From Betaproteobacteria bacterium (GTDB lineage Bacteria > Pseudomonadota > Gammaproteobacteria > Burkholderiales > Burkholderiaceae_C), in contig RFWA01000108.1 in assembly GCA_009922295.1 (NCBI GenBank), positions 1-7,621 on the forward strand: a stretch of 7,621 nucleotides of DNA, read 5' to 3'. Made by a program: the position numbers and the translations under genes. Shown one piece after another: positions 1-5,169 of the stretch (positions are counted from its first letter, which is position 1; each line of letters begins with the position of its first letter). Below the pieces are notes generated by a model. That model worked only from the letters and a program-made list of their open reading frames with translations. It was not told the origin of the DNA and made no database searches.

Positions 1-506
1 GCATTATTGAGGCCAAGAGCCGGGGCATTTACGAGGCGCCAGGCATGGCACTGTTGTTCATTGCCTATGAACGACTTCTGACCGGCATCCACAACGAGGA
101 CACCATAGAGCAGTACCGCGACAACGGCCGCCGCCTGGGCCGGCTCTTGTACCAAGGCCGTTGGTTCGACCCGCAGGCGATCATGCTCAGAGAAACGGCA
201 CAGCGGTGGGTGGCGCGCGCGATCACCGGCGAGGTGACCCTGGAACTGCGGCGCGGCAACGACTACTCACTGCTCAACACCGAGTCCGCTAACCTCACCT
301 ACCACCCGGAACGCCTCACCATGGAAAAAGGTGAATCAGTGTTCTCGCCTGCGGACCGCATCGGCCAACTGACCATGCGGAATTTGGATATTGTGGACAC
401 GCGGGCAAAACTCGGCATTTACGCGCAGAGCGGACTGCTGGGCAGGGACGTGGGGACAGACATGCTGAGCCTGACCGACAAGCCAGCGCCCTCGCCCAAA
501 CGCTAA
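1..506 (+). CDS. argG: argininosuccinate synthase, C-terminal part (5' end outside window)
   Basis: ArgG joins citrulline and aspartate with ATP to give argininosuccinate, AMP and PPi, the penultimate step of arginine synthesis in the cytoplasm. The open frame enters the window at base 3 and gives 167 residues ending at TAA 504-506. The first residues read IIEAKSRGIYEAPGMALL; the SRGIYEAPGMALL block is typical of the long (E. coli-like, about 447 aa) ArgG type, as are the following LLYQGRWFDPQA and LELRRGNDYSLL blocks. The visible part is the C-terminal synthetase/oligomerisation region; the ATP-binding N-terminus lies upstream of the window. The ATG at base 45 is an internal Met, not the start. 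The gene converges on the next one with a single base between the two stop codons. No obvious Rho-independent terminator is visible. Identification is by recalled family sequence, with no search run. Confidence 0.95.
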   Translation, partial: IIEAKSRGIYEAPGMALLFIAYERLLTGIHNEDTIEQYRDNGRRLGRLLYQGRWFDPQAIMLRETAQRWVARAITGEVTLELRRGNDYSLLNTESANLTYHPERLTMEKGESVFSPADRIGQLTMRNLDIVDTRAKLGIYAQSGLLGRDVGTDMLSLTDKPAPSPKR

Positions 507-507
507 G

Positions 508-1512
508 CTAGCGGCCGCTGGCGCGTTCGCGCAAGCCTAGCAGGCCCTGCCCCGGCTGGTTTTGCGTCAGGTAAGCCTGAGCGACTGGCCGAAGCGCCGC
601 AGGCGTGATGCCCAGAGAGGCCAAGCCGGGCAGTTTGCCGCTCGCCACATTGGGCCGGCGCATCGAATCCAGGTTGTCGCGGCTCATCAGCGGCTCGCCG
701 GGGGCCAGAGCCATCAGCGCCGCCTGCAGGTGGCCCAGCCAGTTTGGCAAGCCAAAGACCGGTCGGCCACGCCCCTCCCGAACACCGCTCAATTGGCCCG
801 CCAATTGAACCAGTTGTTTCAGACTAAACACCTCGGGCCCACACAGTTCCAGCACCTGCGGCGTCTGTTCGGCGGACAGTCCTAGCCGGCGCGCCAGGCA
901 ACTGACCACCGCTCTGGCAACGTCTTCCACCCAGACCGGCTGAAACTGTGCATTTGCGCCGGCCAGCGGCACAAACGGTGCAATTTTTTGCAAGCCGGCA
1001 AACAGGTTCAACAGTTTGTCCTCAGCACCAAAAATCACGCTGGGACGCAGAATGGTCAGCGCGAATGGCGCCTCGACACCGCTGGCCGCGGCCTGCATCA
1101 AGGCCGCTTCCCCGTGGCCTTTGCTGCGCAGGTACATGGATGGCGCCACCTGGGGCTGCAGGGCATCGGCGCCAAGCGCGCTCAGGTGAACCACCTGCCG
1201 CACCCCGGCCGCACGACAGGCACGCGCCAATTTTTGCGGCAACGCGACATGCACCTTATCAAAAGCTGCCTGACTGCCATGCAAGATGGCTACCAGGTTA
1301 ATGACCGCGTCGTGGCCTGCCAAGGCTGCGGCCAGGGCTGCTTCGTCGTGCACGTTGCACTCCAGCACGGTCAGCAATGGCAAATGCAGCAAGTGCCGGG
1401 CGTTAGCTCGCCGCCGGGTCGGCACCGTCACACGCCAGCCCTCTCGGACCAGTTTTTCGCAGACATGCGCTCCGACAAAGCCGGTTCCACCCAACACCAT
1501 GATTTTTTTCAT
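508..1512 (-). CDS. complex I NDUFA9-like NAD(P)-binding protein (atypical SDR family)
   Basis: A 334-residue protein with an N-terminal Rossmann fold: VLGGTGFVG at residues 6-14 is the dinucleotide-binding glycine motif. Y127 and K131 (YLRSK) sit where extended SDRs carry YxxxK, although the context differs from catalytic epimerases. Further family blocks are ILRPSVIFGAED (154-165), PVWVEDVA (192-199) and a C-terminal SRDNLDSM (277-284). This combination matches the bacterial proteins usually annotated 'complex I NDUFA9 subunit family' or NAD-dependent epimerase/dehydratase, common in Burkholderiales. The link to complex I rests on homology to the mitochondrial accessory subunit; a catalytic role is not shown. 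Start ATG 1510-1512 gives MKKIMVLGG, a normal Rossmann start; no strong Shine-Dalgarno is visible just upstream. It is transcribed alone: convergent with argG and divergent from ppnP. Confidence 0.85.
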   Translation of the reverse strand: MKKIMVLGGTGFVGAHVCEKLVREGWRVTVPTRRRANARHLLHLPLLTVLECNVHDEAALAAALAGHDAVINLVAILHGSQAAFDKVHVALPQKLARACRAAGVRQVVHLSALGADALQPQVAPSMYLRSKGHGEAALMQAAASGVEAPFALTILRPSVIFGAEDKLLNLFAGLQKIAPFVPLAGANAQFQPVWVEDVARAVVSCLARRLGLSAEQTPQVLELCGPEVFSLKQLVQLAGQLSGVREGRGRPVFGLPNWLGHLQAALMALAPGEPLMSRDNLDSMRRPNVASGKLPGLASLGITPAALRPVAQAYLTQNQPGQGLLGLRERASGR

Positions 1513-1566
1513 AAGCCCGATTTTGCACTGTGGCCCCGCACGCCTTGGCGATTGAGGTCAATCCTT

Positions 1567-1597
1567 GCGCTAAAGCAAACCATCCAGGCGCTAATAT
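1567..1597 (+). promoter_or_regulatory. candidate promoter/operator region of ppnP with a direct repeat
   Basis: The 115-bp divergent spacer 1513-1627 holds a TAATAT box (1592-1597) that could be a -10 element for ppnP, 30 nt before its start codon. No good -35 lies at 16-18 bp; the nearest TTGC-like hexamer (TTGCGC, 1565-1570) is 21 bp away. GCGCTAA occurs twice, at 1567-1573 and 1588-1594, exactly 21 bp apart (two helical turns), and the second copy overlaps the -10 candidate. A small palindrome, ATTGA-GG-TCAAT, lies just upstream. The assignment is inference from sequence only. Confidence 0.3.
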
Positions 1598-1627
1598 GGC
1601 GGCTTTTTTAGACATCAGAAGGATTCC

Positions 1628-1945
1628 ATGACCACCAACAGCCTCAGCAACGTGACCGTCAACACCCAGGCCAGCGTTTACTTTGACGGCAAATGCGTCA
1701 GTCATAGCCTCACACTGGCAGACGGCACCCGCAAATCAATCGGCGTGGTGCTGCCCGCCAGCCTGACCTTCAGCACGGGTGCGCCCGAAATCATGGAGTG
1801 CGTGGCGGGCAGTTGCGACTACCGCCTGGCAGGCAGCGACGTTTGGCAGACCTCAACCGCCGGAGACCGGTTTAGCGTTCCGGCCAATGCGTCTTTCGAC
1901 ATCAGGGTCAGCGAGGCTTACCACTACATCTGCCATTACGGCTAA
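1628..1945 (+). CDS. ppnP: pyrimidine/purine nucleoside phosphorylase PpnP (DUF1255, YaiE)
   Basis: PpnP is a small cupin-fold enzyme that phosphorolyses several nucleosides (adenosine, guanosine, uridine, cytidine and others) to the free base and ribose-1-phosphate, a salvage function described for E. coli YaiE. This copy has 105 residues against 94 in E. coli; the extra length is an N-terminal extension. Visible family blocks are KSIGVVLPASLTFSTGAPE (residues 37-55), the following EIMECVAG strand, then GDRFSVPANASFDI and the C-terminal YHYICHYG, which parallel the E. coli protein block for block. The start is well supported: AGAAGGA lies a few bases before ATG 1628. The gene stands alone, divergent from the NDUFA9-like gene and convergent with murB, with 14 bases between the stops. 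Confidence 0.93.
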   Translation: MTTNSLSNVTVNTQASVYFDGKCVSHSLTLADGTRKSIGVVLPASLTFSTGAPEIMECVAGSCDYRLAGSDVWQTSTAGDRFSVPANASFDIRVSEAYHYICHYG

Positions 1946-1959
1946 AGGGCCCTGGGCGG

Positions 1960-2991
1960 TCAGACCACCACGGGCTCGGTTTCAAGCATGATGCCAAAGC
2001 GCTCGTAGACACTGGTCTGGATGGCGTAGGCCAGGGTCATGACCTCGCCACCTGTCGCACCGCCCCGGTTCACCAGCACCAAAGCCTGCTTCTCGTAGAC
2101 GCCGGCATTGCCAACCGACTTGCCCTTCCAACCGCAGGCGTCAATCAACCAGCCGGCCGCCAACTTGACTGAGCCGTCAGCCAAGTGGTAGTAAACGATT
2201 TTTGGATCGCGCGCGATGATGTCCACGCATTGCTCGGCCGTGACGGTGGGGTTCTTGAAAAAGCTCCCCGCGTTGCCAATCAGCGCCGGGTCGGGCAGTT
2301 TGGCGCGGCGGATCTCACACACCCAATCAAAGATATGTTGCGGCGTCGGCTGCGACACCTGGGACTGCGCCATCTTCTTTTCCAGATCGGCATAACCGAG
2401 CACGGCGCGCCAGGGCTTGGGCAGGGCAAAGCGCACGCGGGTAATGAGTGCCCGCCCGGCCAGCCCCAGTGAATGGGAGGCATGTTTAAAGACCGAATCG
2501 CGGTAGCCAAAGTCGCATTGGGCAGCATCCAGGGTGAAGGTTTGGCCGGTTTGCAGGTCAATCGCGTCGAGGGACTCGAAGCGGTCCTGCAACTCGACCC
2601 CGTAAGCACCCACGTTTTGAACCGGCGCTGCCCCTACCGTACCGGGAATGAGGGCCATGTTTTCCAGCCCGGGGTAGCCCTGGGCCAAGGTCCACTCGAC
2701 GAATTCGTGCCAATCTTCACCTGCCCCGGCCTCGACCACCCAGGCCCGCGGGGTTTCGCGCAGCAGTCGGCGGCCCTTGATGTCGACTTTGAGAACCAGG
2801 GCCTTGACATCGCCAGTCAGCACAATATTGCTGCCGCCACCCAGGATGAACTTGGGCGCTTGGCCCCAGTCCGGATCAGCCAGCACGGCCAGCACATCGG
2901 CTTCGCTGCCAAGCCGCACCAGTGCATGAGCCCGCGCCACAATGTGAAAGGTGTTACAAGGCTCAAGCGGGACGTTTTTCTCGACTAACAT
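1960..2991 (-). CDS. murB: UDP-N-acetylenolpyruvoylglucosamine reductase (type I MurB)
   Basis: MurB is the cytoplasmic FAD enzyme that reduces UDP-GlcNAc-enolpyruvate with NADPH to UDP-MurNAc, the second committed step of peptidoglycan precursor synthesis. The protein has 343 residues, close to E. coli MurB (342). FAD-binding blocks are ILGGGSNIV (49-57) and LIPGTVGAAPVQNVGAYG (114-131). Presumed catalytic residues by alignment from memory are R164 in FGYRDSVFK, S243 in GNAGSFFKNP (the proton donor) and E339 in the C-terminal LETEP; Y200 (VLGYADL) is the tyrosine that marks type I enzymes. The frame stays open far upstream to 3558, but that extension lies antisense to yajQ. ATG 2989-2991 starts MLVEKNVPLEPCNTF, the normal MurB N-terminus. 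Its Shine-Dalgarno is weak. Divergent from yajQ across 51 bp. Confidence 0.96.
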   Translation of the reverse strand: MLVEKNVPLEPCNTFHIVARAHALVRLGSEADVLAVLADPDWGQAPKFILGGGSNIVLTGDVKALVLKVDIKGRRLLRETPRAWVVEAGAGEDWHEFVEWTLAQGYPGLENMALIPGTVGAAPVQNVGAYGVELQDRFESLDAIDLQTGQTFTLDAAQCDFGYRDSVFKHASHSLGLAGRALITRVRFALPKPWRAVLGYADLEKKMAQSQVSQPTPQHIFDWVCEIRRAKLPDPALIGNAGSFFKNPTVTAEQCVDIIARDPKIVYYHLADGSVKLAAGWLIDACGWKGKSVGNAGVYEKQALVLVNRGGATGGEVMTLAYAIQTSVYERFGIMLETEPVVV

Positions 2992-3042
2992 TGCTTTATT
3001 CTCGCACCTGCGCCTCCCGCCTGACCCTTTCGGAACCACGCC

Positions 3043-3528
3043 ATGCCCTCTTTTGACACCATCTGTGAAGCCAATCTGGTCGAAGTAAAAAACGCGGTCG
3101 AGAACACCGCCAAGGAAATAGCCACCCGATTTGATTTCAAGGGTACCCCCGCTGCTGTGGAGATCAAGGACAAGGACATCACTCTGATCGGCAATGCCGA
3201 CTTCCAACTGTCCCAGATCGAGGAGATCTTGCGCAACAAACTGACCAAGCGCAGTGTCGATGTGCGCTTTCTTGACATTGGCGACGCGCAAAAAATGGGT
3301 GGCGACAAGGTCAAGCAGGTGATCAAGGTCCGCAATGGCATTGAGACCGAAGCCTCCAAGAAAATCCAGCGCCTGATCAAGGACAGCAAACTCAAGGTGC
3401 AAGCTGCGATCCAAGGTGATGCAGTGCGGGTCACGGGCGCCAAGCGTGATGACCTGCAGGCGGCCATGGCGCTGATTAAAAAAGAGATTGCGGACCTGCC
3501 CTTGAGCTTCAATAACTTCCGAGACTGA
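3043..3528 (+). CDS. yajQ: YajQ family nucleotide-binding protein (DUF520)
   Basis: A 161-residue cytoplasmic protein, close in length to E. coli YajQ. It begins MPSFDTICEANLVEVKNAVE and ends LPLSFNNFRD, both family signatures; the central blocks FDFKGTPAAVEIKDKD and QAAIQGDAVRVTGAKRDDLQ fit the two ferredoxin-like domains of the family. YajQ proteins have no known enzymatic activity. They bind nucleotides, and the Xanthomonas campestris homologue is reported to bind cyclic di-GMP and to act on a transcription factor; whether this copy does so is inference. CGGAA lies 7 nt before ATG 3043 and serves as the Shine-Dalgarno. The gene is followed after 28 nt by the HD-GYP-like gene on the same strand, so the two may be co-transcribed. 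Confidence 0.95.
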   Translation: MPSFDTICEANLVEVKNAVENTAKEIATRFDFKGTPAAVEIKDKDITLIGNADFQLSQIEEILRNKLTKRSVDVRFLDIGDAQKMGGDKVKQVIKVRNGIETEASKKIQRLIKDSKLKVQAAIQGDAVRVTGAKRDDLQAAMALIKKEIADLPLSFNNFRD

Positions 3529-3556
3529 TACTGCCCGGGGCCTCGGCCCTGATGCC

Positions 3557-4516
3557 ATGACGGTACAAAGCGAAAACGAGTACGAAGACCTGTTAGGGCT
3601 GTGGTCCGATCTGGAGTCTGGCCTCGGTGTCTTGCTGGCTAGCCCGAACAGTATCCAGGAGTTTGAAAAGCGGATACGTCAATATGACCGATGGATGCAG
3701 GACCTGCTGCGCCGGGACACCGACGTGGGCCTGTACCTGCTGTTTCAATTGGCGAGCAGTTCGTCCGTGGGCTACAGCGCCTCGCACGCGCTGGTCTGTG
3801 CGGTGCTGTCCCATCTGATCGGCAACGAGCTCGGCATTGCGCCTGAGGAGCGTGAGGGCCTGGTCAACGCGGCACTGACTATGAACATTGCGATGACCGC
3901 ACTGCAAGATGAATTGGCCCAGCAGTTGGAGCGTCCCAACGCGCGGCAAGCTGACGCCATCCGTAGCCATGCTGTGCGCGGGCAAGAGATGCTGATGCAG
4001 CTTGGCGTGTCCAACCCAGTGTGGCTGGACACGTTGCGGCGGCACCATGACGACAGCACGAGCAAAGGCGAATTCCAGGCCATCGCGCCAACGAACCGCC
4101 TGGCCCAGGTTCTTCGGGTGGTGGACCGCTACGCTGCCATGATCAGCCCGCGAAAATCGCGCGAGGGCTGCAGCAGCACCGACTCACTGCGCTCCATCAT
4201 CAGCGGGTCAGACCCCAAAGGCGACGAAATCGGCCACATCTTGGTACGGGCGGTTGGTCTATGCCCGCCTGGCACCTTCGTCAAGCTGGACGACCAGCAG
4301 GTGGCGGTGGTGATCCGGCGCAGTCAGCATGCCAACCGACCCTTTGTCGCCATTGTGCTGGATGAGGACGGCGTACGGCTGAAAGCGCCCCGCCTGCATC
4401 GAACCGCCAACAGCAACCCGGGCATCCGGTCCGCACTGAGCGCCTCTACGGTCAACGAGCGCCTGAACCACCACCTGATCCTGCAACTTGGCGCCTATGC
4501 GGCTCAGCAGGGCTAA
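3557..4516 (+). CDS. degenerate HD-GYP-type (HD domain) protein, probably not a metal-dependent phosphodiesterase
   Basis: A 319-residue cytoplasmic protein without signal peptide or membrane segment. After about 70 residues of N-terminal helix-rich sequence comes an HD-GYP-like core. H77 (SASHALVCA) is the first histidine. The helix that should carry the metal-binding HD pair reads AALTMNIAM (105-113), with M109-N110 in place of H-D and M113 in place of the usual K. H138 (RSHAVRGQEML), H163-H164-D165 (compare HHE) and D190 (VVDRYAAMISPRKSR) remain. The GYP motif is absent; STSKGEF (167-173) stands there. The tail CPPGTFVKLDDQQVAVVIRR (236-255) matches the post-domain segment of many HD-GYP proteins. 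Active HD-GYP proteins hydrolyse cyclic di-GMP; with these losses a binding or scaffold role is more likely. ATG 3557 lacks a clear Shine-Dalgarno, so translation may depend on upstream yajQ. Confidence 0.75.
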   Translation: MTVQSENEYEDLLGLWSDLESGLGVLLASPNSIQEFEKRIRQYDRWMQDLLRRDTDVGLYLLFQLASSSSVGYSASHALVCAVLSHLIGNELGIAPEEREGLVNAALTMNIAMTALQDELAQQLERPNARQADAIRSHAVRGQEMLMQLGVSNPVWLDTLRRHHDDSTSKGEFQAIAPTNRLAQVLRVVDRYAAMISPRKSREGCSSTDSLRSIISGSDPKGDEIGHILVRAVGLCPPGTFVKLDDQQVAVVIRRSQHANRPFVAIVLDEDGVRLKAPRLHRTANSNPGIRSALSASTVNERLNHHLILQLGAYAAQQG

Positions 4517-4528
4517 GGGCCAACTCTG

Positions 4529-5081
4529 TCAGGGCTTGGCTTTCTTGCCACCCAAACGGGATTCGGTGCCGCGGGCCAGGCGCCCGATGTTCTCGGCATG
4601 TCGATACATCAGCAACAAAGACATCACCGACAGCGACAACAGCACGCTTTTGTCAAGGTACCAGGCCTGGCCGTCTGCACACGGCCAGACCCAACAGCGG
4701 GCTGATACCCAACAACACGCCAAGTGCCGTCGCAACACCTTTGCCCCCCACAAACCGAAAAAATACCGGGTACAGGTGTCCAACGAAAGCCGCTAGACCG
4801 GTCATGGCCATGGTGCCCTCGCCCAAGCCGTACTGCTGACCAAACCACTGAACCAAGGCCACCGGCAACCAGCCCTTGGCGGCATCCAGCAGAAGCGTAA
4901 CAACTGCGGCCGCCTTGCTGCCTGAGCGCAATACATTGGTCGCGCCAGGATTCTTGCTGCCATAGGTGCGCGGGTCGTTGAGGCCCATAGCACGGCTGAC
5001 AATCACAGCGAACGAGAGCGAACCGACCAGGTAGCCCAGCAGAGCGGCGGCGACAGGTAAAAAAGCTTGAATTGAATTCAT
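4529..5081 (-). pseudogene. plsY: glycerol-3-phosphate acyltransferase PlsY, disrupted by an internal frame-shifting deletion
   Basis: PlsY is an inner-membrane enzyme that transfers the acyl group from acyl-phosphate to glycerol-3-phosphate, making lysophosphatidate, the first step of phospholipid synthesis. The start is good: GAAGG lies 6 nt before ATG 5079-5081. Residues 1-134 are normal, with motif 1 GSKNPGATNVLR (41-52) and motif 2 GHLYPVFF...GGKGVAT (101-118). After V134 the frame gives only CRRPGLVP and stops at 4653. The family C-terminus (SVMSLLLMYRHAENIGRL through ESRLGGKK) continues in the +1 frame to TGA 4529-4531. Splicing the frames gives about 184 residues, shorter than the family's roughly 200-210. 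The transmembrane stretch between the LGLAV region and DGQAWY is missing, an estimated 25-35 residues. A deletion whose length leaves remainder 2 on division by 3 explains both. It could also be an assembly or sequencing error. Confidence 0.82.
4667..4688. repeat. perfect 8-bp inverted repeat at the plsY break
   Basis: CTGGCCGT (4667-4674) and ACGGCCAG (4681-4688) are exact reverse complements separated by 6 bases. The frame break in plsY falls inside this hairpin: the last normal codon of the upstream part (V134, 4680-4682) and the first codons of the resumed frame (from 4681 downward) lie in it. A 10-bp palindrome, CCAGGCCTGG (4661-4670), overlaps one arm. The sequence is directly visible; the hairpin's role in forming the deletion is inference. 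Confidence 0.7.
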
Positions 5082-5101
5082 ACGGGGCCTTCAGCGGTTC
5101 C

Positions 5102-5154
5102 GGGTCGGCCAGCGTGGCAAGCCCCAAGCGACCCATTCTGCCAGCCCTGCCACG
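5102..5154 (-). other. two interleaved inverted repeats in the plsY leader
   Basis: The 88-bp gap between the sulP stop and the plsY start holds two crossing pairs: GGGTCG 5102-5107 with CGACCC 5129-5134, and CGTGGCA 5113-5119 with TGCCACG 5148-5154. They cannot form as simple nested hairpins, so in RNA they would be alternatives or a pseudoknot. No T-run follows on the minus strand, so a Rho-independent terminator for sulP is not supported. In GC-rich DNA this could be chance. Confidence 0.25.
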
Positions 5155-5169
5155 GACCGGGTTAAGGGG

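Noticed and set aside
510..519. AGCGGCCGCT palindrome (contains a NotI site) at the argG/NDUFA9-like junction, as a terminator or cloning scar.
   Set aside because: It has no loop and no T-run, and it is part of the natural C-terminal codons of the minus-strand gene.
562..1611. Several plus-strand open frames of 67-207 codons across the NDUFA9-like gene.
   Set aside because: They are antisense shadows in GC-rich coding DNA, with basic, Gln/Arg-rich low-complexity translations and no ribosome sites.
3534..3547. GGGCC-TC-GGCCC repeat between yajQ and the HD-GYP-like gene as a terminator.
   Set aside because: The loop is too small for the full stem, no T-run follows, and the next gene starts within ten bases.
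2992..3558. N-terminal extension of the murB frame to 3558 (532 residues in total).
   Set aside because: The added residues lie antisense to yajQ, do not resemble MurB or any domain I know, and a normal MurB N-terminus starts at 2991.
4653..4700. Programmed +1 frameshift to make an intact PlsY.
   Set aside because: Joining the two frames still lacks a whole membrane segment, so a frameshift alone does not restore the protein, and no slippery site typical of +1 recoding is seen.
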